Below, in pieces: positions 24,872-33,517 of a stretch of DNA of 58,950 nucleotides. Under the pieces are notes generated by a model. The model searched no databases. It saw only the letters and a list, made by a program, of their open reading frames with translations, and had not been told where the DNA came from. Every line of letters starts with the position of its first letter. Positions within the stretch are counted from its first letter, which is position 1. Both the position numbers and the translations under genes were made by a program. Origin of the DNA: Bacillota bacterium (lineage in GTDB: Bacteria > Bacillota > Dethiobacteria > DTU022); contig JAABTH010000014.1 of the NCBI GenBank assembly GCA_011389985.1, positions 1 through 58,950 of the forward strand, given 5' to 3'.

Positions 24872-25486
24872 TCAATTACTTATACTATTAATATTATTAT
24901 CAGTTGACTCTGTTATAACTTCCTCTGCATTATCTGTATCTGTGACATCTTTCTCCTGAGCTGTCAGGTTATCTCCACCCGGTTCAAGTGAAGGCAAATT
25001 AGAAAGCTCTTTTAAGCCAAAATATTTAAGAAAATCAGGAGTTGTGTTATATAATAATGGGCGTCCGGGACCTTCTTTACGACCACTTATCTTGATCAAT
25101 TTTCTTTTTAAAAGGTTTTCAAGAACATGTTCACTGCGGACTCCACGGATTGACTCAATTTCAATTCTTGTAACAGGTTGCTTATAAGCAATTATTGCCA
25201 GAGCTTCAAGAGCAGCAGTAGACAAATTACTCGAAACATCTTCGCTAAAGGCTTTTTCAATATATGGTGCAAGTTCAGGAAGAGTTCCCATCTGGTAACC
25301 GCCTGCAACTTCAAATACCTGAAGTCCACGCCTCGCTGATGCCAGATCATTCTTTAATTCACCGACTAAAGCTTCTGCTTCATCTATGGAAATTGACAAT
25401 ACAGTTGCAAGTTTATCAATTTTTACCGGCTCTTCACTGAGAAAAAGCAAAGCTTCGACAGTTCTTTTCTGTAAGTCCCTATCCAC
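24872..25486 (-). CDS. scpB: Segregation and condensation protein B
   Basis: The 204-residue winged-helix protein joins ScpA and SMC in the condensin complex that organises and segregates chromosomes. The family core is ALLFLSEEPVKID...AALEALAIIAYKQPVTRIEIESIRGVRSE. The C-terminus is a low-complexity Asn/Asp-rich tail. The GTG start at 25486, with GGAGG upstream, overlaps the scpA stop by eight bases, so translation is coupled. Confidence 0.96.
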   Translation of the reverse strand: MDRDLQKRTVEALLFLSEEPVKIDKLATVLSISIDEAEALVGELKNDLASARRGLQVFEVAGGYQMGTLPELAPYIEKAFSEDVSSNLSTAALEALAIIAYKQPVTRIEIESIRGVRSEHVLENLLKRKLIKISGRKEGPGRPLLYNTTPDFLKYFGLKELSNLPSLEPGGDNLTAQEKDVTDTDNAEEVITESTDNNINSISN

Positions 25487-26261
25487 CCTGTTCCTCCTTC
25501 AGCCCTTCGTTTTCCTTTAATACGACCAGTATAGGGCCAAATATTCTTTCCTGTAAAAGCATAACTTTACTCTGACGGGTCATCTCCAACAAAGAAATAA
25601 ATGTAATGATTACTTCCCAGAGGCCGTCAACAGTGATAAAATCACTCATCGGCAGGGGACGCTTCATCTGAAGCAGCTTCATTTCGATATAATTACTTTT
25701 ATCGGCTATTATGAAATCATCAACAGCGCTGAAAGCAGGGTTATAAGCGTCAGTTTTTGTAGCTTCGGCAAAACGAAGCATAATATCGCTTAAATGATTT
25801 GCACCTTCCCAGATAGTATATACAGATTCCTGGCGGTTCAGAACCATAATCTTTTGACCGCCGGTAGACCTTAAGTATATTTTTTGCTGTTCTTCTTCCT
25901 GTTGACGAAGGTAGACAGACATCTCTTTAAATAAACGGTATTCTTCAAGACGTAAAAAAAGCTCTTCGGCAGTATTTATCTCAAAAAGCTCTTCATCTTC
26001 ATCCTGGTCAAGGTTTTTAGGGGACCTGGGCAGTAAAAGCTTCGATTTCAGACGTAAGAGCGTAGCTGCCATAACTAAAAATTCACTCGCAATTTCTAAA
26101 TTCAGTTCTTTCATAGAGTGAAGGTAAGCCAGATATTGATCAGTTATTTCAGCAATTGAAATCGACCAAATATCAAGTTCAGCTTTTTTGATCAGGTGGA
26201 AAAGAAGATCAAAAGGGCCTTCAAAAGTAGGAAGTTTAATTGTATATTCTGCTTGCACCAT
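25479..26261 (-). CDS. scpA: Segregation and condensation protein A
   Basis: The 260-residue kleisin subunit of the SMC-ScpAB condensin starts with the family block YTIKLPTFEGPFDLLFHLIKKAELDIWSI. The C-terminal winged helix is LLEMTRQSKVMLLQERIFGPI. AGAGGAT precedes the ATG at 26261. It is first of the scpA-scpB-rluB group and follows trpS on the same strand. Confidence 0.96.
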   Translation of the reverse strand: MVQAEYTIKLPTFEGPFDLLFHLIKKAELDIWSISIAEITDQYLAYLHSMKELNLEIASEFLVMAATLLRLKSKLLLPRSPKNLDQDEDEELFEINTAEELFLRLEEYRLFKEMSVYLRQQEEEQQKIYLRSTGGQKIMVLNRQESVYTIWEGANHLSDIMLRFAEATKTDAYNPAFSAVDDFIIADKSNYIEMKLLQMKRPLPMSDFITVDGLWEVIITFISLLEMTRQSKVMLLQERIFGPILVVLKENEGLKEEQGG

Positions 26262-26320
26262 ATTTAACCATCCTCTGGCCTTGTAGAACAGCCGGCCACC
26301 GGTTTACGGCTGGTAATCAG

Positions 26321-27307
26321 TTATCGTAATCCTAGATGTTCATGAACCTGGCGCATTTTATGTTCTGACTGTTCAGCGGCTTTTTCCGCTCCTTTTTTAA
26401 GCATCTGGTCGAGATAACCTTTATCACCTGTTAACTTCTGATAACGTTTCTGGATAGGATTCAGGCTTTCGACAACTACTTCTGTCAGTTCTTCCTTCAA
26501 ATCTTTATAACTTTTACCGGAAAAATGGTTTTCAATGTCGCTTCTCTTTTTACCGGTTAAAAGTTCATAAATTGTCAGCAGATTTGTTACACCTGGTCTG
26601 GTTTCGTCAAAACAGATCTGGCGTAGTGAATCTGTTGTCGCTTTTTTAATTTTGGATCTGATCTCGTCTGGAGTATCAAGTAAAAAGATTGCATCGTTTT
26701 TATTTTCTTCGCTTTTACTCATTTTTTTATCAGGGTTAGAAAGGCCCATCACACGGCCTCCCACTGGTGGGATAAAAGCATCTGGCAGAGTAAACACATT
26801 ACCATAACGATAATTGAATCTCTGGGCAATATCTCTGCAAAGTTCAACGTGTTGTTTCTGGTCTTCACCGACCGGGACCAGGTGGGCATCGTAGAGAAGA
26901 ATGTCGGCAGCCTGCAAAACCGGGTAATCAAAAAGCCCAACACTGACTTCATCTTTCTGTTTTTCTGATTTTTCCTTAAACTGCGTCATACGATACAGCC
27001 AACCCATTGGTGTTAAACAGTTAAAAATCCAGGCCAGTTCGGAATGACCCTGTACGTAAGATTGGATAAAAACCACCGAATTATTTTCATCGATTCCTGC
27101 TGCAAATAGCAGACCTGCAACCTCCCTGATATTTGCATTTAATATTTTTGGATCCTGGGGGACGGTAATAGTATGCAAATCAACTACACAGAAGTAATTG
27201 TTATATTCTTCCTGCATTTTAACCCAATTGCGAATTGCTCCCAGGTAATTGCCAAGATGAAGGCTTCCAGTAGCCTGAATTCCGGAAAAAACCGTCTTTT
27301 TAGTCAT
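26321..27307 (-). CDS. trpS: Tryptophanyl-tRNA synthetase
   Basis: The 328-residue class I synthetase charges tRNA-Trp. It carries the HIGH-like motif GSLHLGNYLG (near 14-23) and the KMSKS motif (KKMSKSEENK, about 193-202), with the FDYPVLQAADILLYDAHLVPVG substrate pocket between. The upstream gap (27308-27385) is 78 bases, too short for a T-box, so regulation is not visible. It lies after the M50 protease gene. Confidence 0.97.
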   Translation of the reverse strand: MTKKTVFSGIQATGSLHLGNYLGAIRNWVKMQEEYNNYFCVVDLHTITVPQDPKILNANIREVAGLLFAAGIDENNSVVFIQSYVQGHSELAWIFNCLTPMGWLYRMTQFKEKSEKQKDEVSVGLFDYPVLQAADILLYDAHLVPVGEDQKQHVELCRDIAQRFNYRYGNVFTLPDAFIPPVGGRVMGLSNPDKKMSKSEENKNDAIFLLDTPDEIRSKIKKATTDSLRQICFDETRPGVTNLLTIYELLTGKKRSDIENHFSGKSYKDLKEELTEVVVESLNPIQKRYQKLTGDKGYLDQMLKKGAEKAAEQSEHKMRQVHEHLGLR

Positions 27308-27385
27308 TAATGTTACAAACCCCCTGCTAAATATTGAATTAAGTGCTCCAGAAAAAACTAATAGACAACATTTGCGTAACTATTC

Positions 27386-28015
27386 TTAAAAACCGGGTAG
27401 CAGACCGATAATAAAACTAAACAGGCTTAAAACAACGTTGTAAAGCGGAAAGATAATCATGCCAAGTGCCCTGGTTAGGATCAGAACAAGTAGAATTAAA
27501 GGAGCATACTGTTCCAATTGACGGTAATAACCAAGGAATGAATCTGAGAGAAAAGACATCAGAATCTTGGAACCGTCAAGAGGTGGAATGGGAATAAGGT
27601 TAAAGATTGCCAGCAATATATTTAATTGCATCAGGACAACAATAAACTGCAAAAACAGTCCACTCTGAAGGCCTGCCCCGACAAGAAGGTTAAGCAGAAG
27701 CAGGCTTAAAAAACCGAGGGCGAAGTTTACCATTGGTCCGGCAAATGATACCCAGCGCAAACCTTTGCGGTAATGATTAAAATTATAGGGATTAATTGGT
27801 ACCGGTTTTGCCCAACCGAAACCAACCAACAGAATCATAATAGTGCCAATGGGATCGAGGTGGCTAATCGGGTTAAGGTTCATCCGTCCCTGGTTCTTTG
27901 CTGAGGAATCGCCAAAATAATAAGCCATGCGGGCATGGGCAAATTCATGAATGGTAATTGCAATTAAAAGGGCTGGTATGCGCAGGGCAATTACTACAGG
28001 ATCAAGACCAAACAA
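27386..28015 (-). CDS. Site-2-type M50 membrane metalloprotease
   Basis: The 209-residue protein has five or so membrane segments. The zinc motif HEFAH (His23, Glu24, His27) lies in the first, and the second metal ligand is in NLIPIPPLDG. It lacks a PDZ domain, so it resembles the small YwhC group rather than RseP. These proteases cut substrates inside the membrane. The start is a TTG at 28015; an ATT one codon earlier is nearer the best distance from GGAGG, so the start is not firm. The substrate is unknown. Confidence 0.87.
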   Translation of the reverse strand: MFGLDPVVIALRIPALLIAITIHEFAHARMAYYFGDSSAKNQGRMNLNPISHLDPIGTIMILLVGFGWAKPVPINPYNFNHYRKGLRWVSFAGPMVNFALGFLSLLLLNLLVGAGLQSGLFLQFIVVLMQLNILLAIFNLIPIPPLDGSKILMSFLSDSFLGYYRQLEQYAPLILLVLILTRALGMIIFPLYNVVLSLFSFIIGLLPGF

Positions 28016-28017
28016 AA

Positions 28018-30696
28018 TTAATCGCCCTCCTTCCTTCGAACATTTTTAATATAGTTTATTACGAATTCGCGTTCTTGATCATAACCGCTTACTTCACCGT
28101 CGAGAACTGCCTGTTTAAGTCTTTTAATAATTTTACGGTAAAGCGGTCCCGGATGTAATCCTAATTCTTTCAAATCACTGCCGTCGAACTCCGGTTGTAT
28201 ATTTCGCAGAACTGTAATGTACTGCTGCAGATGTTCTTTTACATGGCCTTCCTCTGCTATGGCATAGGCCAGTAACAGAGTTTCAGGCGGCAGCCCCTCC
28301 AAAAAAGCTACAACCTGGCTTGGATTCAATTCCGGCCAGTCCAGTTTTCTGTATACTGAAGGTATTTGATCGAAAGCATCTTGTAAAATTCTGCTCTTAT
28401 CGCGCGATATATACAACTTTTTTATTATAGCAGACCTTTCAGCAGATTCCAAACGGAATAAAAGACCTCCTAAGTAGACCAATTCCCGATCCGGTTTTTT
28501 ACCCCAATCAAGGTTCAACGCCCAGTTAATGATATCTTCTATCCTGGATAGGTAGTGCCAGGTTACCCTATCCGGTATGGCTCCTGGGTAGAGAAAGGGA
28601 ATTAGTTCTAGCTGATCAAAGCGTTTTAATATTCTAACCGGCGAAAGCTCACGGTATATAAGTTTTAGTTCCTGATGTAAACGCTGTCTGCCAACTTTAT
28701 CGAGAAATCGCTTTTCAATAGCTTCCCTGGCCAGCATCATAGTCTTTTCTTCAATCATAAAATCATACCGCTGCTCAAAACGAACTGCCCTGAGAATACG
28801 CAGAGGGTCATCAGCAAAACTTTGTTCATTCAACACCCTGATAATCTTCTTATCAAGGTCAAAACGGCCGTTATAGAAATCATAAAGCTTGCCAAAATTA
28901 TCACTGGAAAGTGAACATGCCATCGCATTTATGGTAAAATCACGCCTAAAAAGATCATCTTTGAGCCCCGAGCTCTCAACCTTAGGTAATGCAGCCGGGG
29001 TTAAATAGTATTCTTTCCTCGCTGTCACAAGATCGAGACGAAAACCCTCTTTAAGCGTTAGTGAAGCAGTTTTAAAACGTTCAAAATGCCTCACTACGCC
29101 TCCCAGTTTTTTTTGCAGCTTATAGGCAAAGGCTACAGCATCGCCTACAACAACAAAATCAAGATCCTGTTCCGGAGGATACTTTAATAATAAATCTCTG
29201 ATGATTCCACCTACCAGGTAAACTTTTAGATTTTCCCGCTCTCCCAGTTGACCTACCTGTCGCAAAAGTTTCCTGGATTTAACAGAGAGTTCTCTTTTAA
29301 TTAACGGTAAAATATTGATACTTCCGCCAGTGCTAAAATAACTGTCTGCCGAACTTAAAATTGTGTCAGACTTTGTGCTTACCTTTTTATCGGCTTTAAT
29401 AAAAGTTCCATTACTGTCAATAAAGTTTAGATGTCGCAAAATATCAGACCTTGTCACAATACCTGTAAGGTTCAACTTGTTGTCTACTATGGGGATCCGT
29501 CCAATATTGTTTTCAACCATAAGACGCCGCAATTCAGCTAGTGAGCTATCTGGTGAGGCTTTAATTAAACTGCGGTTCATGAAACCTTTCACAGGAGCGT
29601 GTCCGAGTTCACTGCGCAACCCTTTTCTGAGATCGCGTCTTGAGATGATTCCAACTAATTTGCCGTTGTCGACAACAGGGCAACCCTTAAAATTATTTTC
29701 ATTAAGCAGATCTTCAGCTTCAGCGATGGTTGTATCACTTCTAATCGTATAAACAGGCTTAGAGGCAACATTTTCTGCAGTAAGGGCCGGTGGCAGCTTT
29801 TTACTAAGATAGTCAAGCACTTTTTGTTTCAGCCTGCTTGTGCCAATACCCTTGATATGAGCCGACACAGCACCGGGGTATCCCTTTACATCAAAAGGAG
29901 CAAGCAGTTCAAGTAAATTTAAGTCGTCGCTTCTCGAACGTGCAGCCAGGTAAATATTATCTCCCATTTTGATTATTACAATAGTAATTCCTGCATCTTC
30001 AATTTCATCAAGCAGGTGAAGCAGTACTGATGCCCCTATAACATACTCTTCAAGTTCAGTAGCGCTTATTAATACCCTTCTGTTGTTTAATAAGTGCAGC
30101 TCGCTGTTACGAAGCATTCTTTCAAATAGTTCTTTTTGAATTTCGCTTAAAGGCGATCTGAGGTATTCCTGAATGAGTCTCGTATTAATATTGTGTTCCC
30201 AAAGAAATGCTACTGCATGGGCATCCCGCACATTTGAAATATCGTAAGTAAGACAACCGGTATCTTCATAGATGCCAATTGTAAAGAGGGTTGCTTCAAA
30301 ATCGGTCAGCTTAATATTATTTTTTTTGAGAATTTCAAGCATTATGGTTGTAGTTGCCCCGATTTCTTCAATAAAGGCTTTGTCGGCTCCGAGGTCTTCT
30401 TCACCGGGGTGATGGTCGTAGACAATTACAGACTTAGCTTCGTCAAGAAGTTTACTCCATTTGCCAAGGCGTTCACGTCGATTTGTATCGATGATGATCA
30501 CATTTTCAATATCTTCACTGATATCTCTAGGATCTATCAACGGTAACAGGTCGCGGTAGAGATTGACAAATGCGCGGACATTTGGCTGAAGCGGTTCCGG
30601 CATAATCACTGCGCTATCAGAGTATAGTTTTGAAGCGGCAACAACTGCAGCCAGGGCATCAAAATCTCCATTTTCGTGGGTAATAATAATGTTCAT
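28018..30696 (-). CDS. DHH-CBS-tRNA nucleotidyltransferase (CCA/A-adding) fusion
   Basis: The 892-residue protein has three parts. An N-terminal DHH/DHHA1 phosphoesterase (about 1-300) has ITHENGDFDALAA and VYDHHPGEE. Two CBS domains (about 310-430) may bind adenylates. The C-terminal tRNA nucleotidyltransferase (about 470-892) has GGIIRDLLLK and DLDFVVVGDA, with RRDFTINAMACS following. The layout matches the A-adding enzymes of some deep-branching bacteria that split CCA addition between two proteins, so this may add only A or CA. No second nucleotidyltransferase is in the window. AGGAGT precedes the ATG. Confidence 0.9.
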   Translation of the reverse strand: MNIIITHENGDFDALAAVVAASKLYSDSAVIMPEPLQPNVRAFVNLYRDLLPLIDPRDISEDIENVIIIDTNRRERLGKWSKLLDEAKSVIVYDHHPGEEDLGADKAFIEEIGATTTIMLEILKKNNIKLTDFEATLFTIGIYEDTGCLTYDISNVRDAHAVAFLWEHNINTRLIQEYLRSPLSEIQKELFERMLRNSELHLLNNRRVLISATELEEYVIGASVLLHLLDEIEDAGITIVIIKMGDNIYLAARSRSDDLNLLELLAPFDVKGYPGAVSAHIKGIGTSRLKQKVLDYLSKKLPPALTAENVASKPVYTIRSDTTIAEAEDLLNENNFKGCPVVDNGKLVGIISRRDLRKGLRSELGHAPVKGFMNRSLIKASPDSSLAELRRLMVENNIGRIPIVDNKLNLTGIVTRSDILRHLNFIDSNGTFIKADKKVSTKSDTILSSADSYFSTGGSINILPLIKRELSVKSRKLLRQVGQLGERENLKVYLVGGIIRDLLLKYPPEQDLDFVVVGDAVAFAYKLQKKLGGVVRHFERFKTASLTLKEGFRLDLVTARKEYYLTPAALPKVESSGLKDDLFRRDFTINAMACSLSSDNFGKLYDFYNGRFDLDKKIIRVLNEQSFADDPLRILRAVRFEQRYDFMIEEKTMMLAREAIEKRFLDKVGRQRLHQELKLIYRELSPVRILKRFDQLELIPFLYPGAIPDRVTWHYLSRIEDIINWALNLDWGKKPDRELVYLGGLLFRLESAERSAIIKKLYISRDKSRILQDAFDQIPSVYRKLDWPELNPSQVVAFLEGLPPETLLLAYAIAEEGHVKEHLQQYITVLRNIQPEFDGSDLKELGLHPGPLYRKIIKRLKQAVLDGEVSGYDQEREFVINYIKNVRRKEGD

Positions 30697-30732
30697 CTCA
30701 AACTCCTGCTCCCGGCGGGGTTAACGATTGCA

Positions 30733-31929
30733 TTATTCAGAGATGAATGAAGCACCGTTTTGCGGGGCGGGTATTTTCAGCCACTGAGCTGCTGTAGCAG
30801 CCAGATCTGCATATGATTTGCGGATGCCTAAATCAGTATTTAATGGCAGTAAAGCATTCCAGGCGATAATCGGGACATATTCCCTGGTGTGATCTGTCGT
30901 GGGAAATGTAGGATCACAACCATGATCCGCCGTAATAAATAAAAGATCTTCTTTATTCAGTTTGCTTAGAATTGCCGCTAATTTATTGTCAAAATGCTCC
31001 AGGGCTTTTGCAAAACCTTCACTATCATTTCGATGCCCGTAGATAGTGTCAAAATCGCCCAGCGTTGCCCAAATTAAGCCCCGGGGTATTTCTTCAATAA
31101 AAGTCATTAAATCTTTTAATATGGACTCATTACCGCCACCGGGAAGATGGTTTGTTATACCGCGATTTGCAAAAACATCTTTAACTTTTCCAATAACTGA
31201 AACAGGGTAACCTGATTCTTTGACGAGATCCAGCAGGGTTTTACCGGGCGGTTCAAGAGAAAAATCGTGTCGCTTCAGGGTTCTTTTAAAGTTTCCTTTT
31301 TTACCGATAAACGGCCTGGCAATTACCCTGCCGACAGCATGTCTGCCGCTTAGAATTGCCCTGGCTTTCTCACACCAATCATAAAGCATTTCCACAGGCA
31401 CAACATCTTCATGAGCTGCAATTTGAAAAACAGAGTCGGCCGATGTATAAACAATCGGTTTTCCCGTTTTCAGGTGTATGGGACCAAGTTCTTTTATTAT
31501 TTCAGTGCCTGAAGCAGCAATATTGCCCAGTGTCCCCCGCTTAATTTTTTCTTCAAACGCTTTAATAATTTTATCTGGGAAACCTTCAGGATAGACTGGA
31601 AAAGGCTTGGTCATGACCAGACCGGAAAGTTCCCAGTGGCCACTTGTTGTATCTTTCCCGGGTGACAGAGGAGCCATCCGCCCATAGAGGTGCACATTCG
31701 AAGCTTCTTTGGTTATTCCTTCTTCTATTTTCAATATTTTAGCAAGCCCAATAGAGTACAGGTTTTCCAGGTTTAGTGGCTCGTGTTTCTTTATCACGTT
31801 GTTAAGCGTACTTGAACCACTATCGCCATAGTCATTAGCATCAGGAAGCTCGCCGGCACCGGCGCCGTCAAGAACAACAACTATTACTCTTCTAATTGAC
31901 TGATCAGGCGCGTGGATGTGCTTTATCAT
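30733..31929 (-). CDS. deoB: Phosphopentomutase
   Basis: The 398-residue metalloenzyme interconverts ribose/deoxyribose 1- and 5-phosphates. It belongs to the alkaline-phosphatase superfamily: the metal-binding LDGAGAGELPDA near residues 20-32, the phosphothreonine-like DTTSGHWE, and TADHGCDPTFPTTDHTRE are all present. The ATG at 31929 overlaps the xerD stop by 26 bases. An ATT at the usual family start was considered but has no ribosome site. The neighbour xerD is shared with many Firmicutes. Confidence 0.96.
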   Translation of the reverse strand: MIKHIHAPDQSIRRVIVVVLDGAGAGELPDANDYGDSGSSTLNNVIKKHEPLNLENLYSIGLAKILKIEEGITKEASNVHLYGRMAPLSPGKDTTSGHWELSGLVMTKPFPVYPEGFPDKIIKAFEEKIKRGTLGNIAASGTEIIKELGPIHLKTGKPIVYTSADSVFQIAAHEDVVPVEMLYDWCEKARAILSGRHAVGRVIARPFIGKKGNFKRTLKRHDFSLEPPGKTLLDLVKESGYPVSVIGKVKDVFANRGITNHLPGGGNESILKDLMTFIEEIPRGLIWATLGDFDTIYGHRNDSEGFAKALEHFDNKLAAILSKLNKEDLLFITADHGCDPTFPTTDHTREYVPIIAWNALLPLNTDLGIRKSYADLAATAAQWLKIPAPQNGASFISE

Positions 31930-32791
31930 ATACCTCTCTTATCTTCTTCCTGGTAATCTGGGTATAAATCTGAGTTGTGGAAATATCGGAATGCCCAAGC
32001 ATCTCCTGGACGGAACGCAAATCGGCTCCGTTTTCCAAAAGATGCGTGGCAAATGAATGACGTAATGTGTGCGGAGTTATGTCACCTTGTATATTTGACT
32101 TACGGGCATATTTTTTTAGTATCTTCCAAAAACCCTGCCTGGTCATTCTGCAGCCGTGATGATTGACAAAAAGGGCATTTTCATCGCCGTTTTTAACCAA
32201 TTTTTCTCTTGAATTGCCCAGGTACTCTTTGACATAGCTGATTGCCACTGAACCGATCGGGACAATTCTTTCTTTCATGCCTTTACCGCGACATCGAAGG
32301 TAACCTACCCTGGGATCAAAATCGGTTACATTAAGCGAAACAAGTTCTGAAACACGAATTCCTGAAGCGTAAAGCAGTTCCAGCATAGCTTTGTCGCGGA
32401 GACCGTTGTGTTCACCCGGTTTTGGCTGACCCAGCAGCTTATCAATCTCACTGGTTGTTAATACCCTGGGTAGTTTTTTTTCTATACGGGGAGACTCGAG
32501 ATCCAGAGCCGGGTTGTTTTCAATAACGCCTTCCTGAAGAAGAAAATTGAAAAAGGATCTGATCGAAGCTATACAGCGGGAAATTGTTGATGTAGCATAC
32601 CCTTTCTTTTTTAACTCTCCAATAAAGGCATTTAGAGCCTGACGGTCGATATCTTCAGGGTTGGTTTTCTTCTGTTTTTTCATATAAGTAATAAATTTTT
32701 CGAGATCTCGCCTGTAAGACTCCAGAGTATTTCTGGCAAGCCCTTTTTCTACGGCAAGATAATTGGCATAATATTGCAACTGCGTTTGCAT
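31904..32791 (-). CDS. xerD: Tyrosine recombinase XerD
   Basis: The 295-residue enzyme resolves chromosome dimers at dif with XerC. The catalytic set is complete: Arg146 (SGIRVSEL), Lys170, His241 and Arg244 (HTLRHSF), His267 (LGHSD) and Tyr276 (TQIYTQ). The N-terminal SAM-like domain is full length. Order xerD-deoB is common in Bacillota. An AGGTCAG-like site precedes the ATG. Confidence 0.94.
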   Translation of the reverse strand: MQTQLQYYANYLAVEKGLARNTLESYRRDLEKFITYMKKQKKTNPEDIDRQALNAFIGELKKKGYATSTISRCIASIRSFFNFLLQEGVIENNPALDLESPRIEKKLPRVLTTSEIDKLLGQPKPGEHNGLRDKAMLELLYASGIRVSELVSLNVTDFDPRVGYLRCRGKGMKERIVPIGSVAISYVKEYLGNSREKLVKNGDENALFVNHHGCRMTRQGFWKILKKYARKSNIQGDITPHTLRHSFATHLLENGADLRSVQEMLGHSDISTTQIYTQITRKKIREVYDKAHPRA

Positions 32792-32899
32792 AGGCTTTTA
32801 CTGACCTCACAAAGTATAAGTATCTAGTAATTCAACGGCAGCATTTGAAAAACCTGCCATAAAAACTTATCTTAAAAATAAATCTAAAATAAATCTCAT

Positions 32900-33454
32900 T
32901 TATTTATTATTGAGCAGGACATACTGCAGTGCAATAATTGTCTTTCCATCAACAAGGTCACCATGCATGACCATTTCTTTCGCCTTTGCAAGAGGAATCT
33001 TTCTTACTTCTATATTCTCATCAGGGTCTGAGCCGGGGGATTGAACATCTTTTAACCCTATCGCCTGAAATAAATAAATAATTTCATCACTGAAACCCGG
33101 AGAAGGATAAAAAACGAATATCTGATGCCATTCTTCTGCATCCATAGCAGTCTCTTCCATAAATTCACGCCTGGCACAATCAAGGGGTTCTTCATTTGCT
33201 TCAAGTTTGCCTGCAGGGATCTCATACAAAACAGCGCCGGTCGGTTGCCGGTGCTGCCTGACTAAAACAACCTGATCATTTTCATCAATTGCAATTATCG
33301 CAACTGCCCCCGGATGTTCAACAATTTCGCGAAAGGCAATTTTATCATCGCCGGTTTTAACCTGATCCTGGCGTACGTTAATAATTCTGCCCCGGTATAG
33401 ATAATTTGTGGAAATTGTTTTTTCAATTAATCTGTCATCCTTAATGATTATCAC
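32900..33454 (-). CDS. Nudix hydrolase, ADP-ribose pyrophosphatase type
   Basis: The 184-residue frame carries the Nudix box GKLEANEEPLDCARREFMEET, and the flanking sequence (YRGRIINVRQDQV, HPGAVAIIAID) is that of ADP-ribose pyrophosphatases such as NudF. The product would be AMP plus ribose 5-phosphate. The start is in doubt: the GTG at 33454 lies within the ribosome binding site AGGAGTGAT, and the next suitable codon is an ATT at 33445, eight bases after AGGAG. It may therefore begin at ATT and be 181 residues. It lies 63 bases from recN. Confidence 0.88.
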   Translation of the reverse strand: MIIIKDDRLIEKTISTNYLYRGRIINVRQDQVKTGDDKIAFREIVEHPGAVAIIAIDENDQVVLVRQHRQPTGAVLYEIPAGKLEANEEPLDCARREFMEETAMDAEEWHQIFVFYPSPGFSDEIIYLFQAIGLKDVQSPGSDPDENIEVRKIPLAKAKEMVMHGDLVDGKTIIALQYVLLNNK

Positions 33455-33517
33455 TCCTATTACAGTGACGGAATGGCTACGGGAATAACATTCAGTGTGA
33501 ATTATTTGGTAGATATA

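Noticed and set aside
27308-27385. T-box leader for trpS
   Set aside because: Only 78 bases separate trpS from the upstream gene, too short for a T-box.
28013-28020. ATT start for the M50 protease, one codon before the TTG
   Set aside because: A TTG start is also plausible, so it is not counted as AUU evidence.
31870-31890. ATT start for deoB at the usual family N-terminus
   Set aside because: No ribosome binding site precedes it, and an ATG with GAGAGG upstream is available at 31929.
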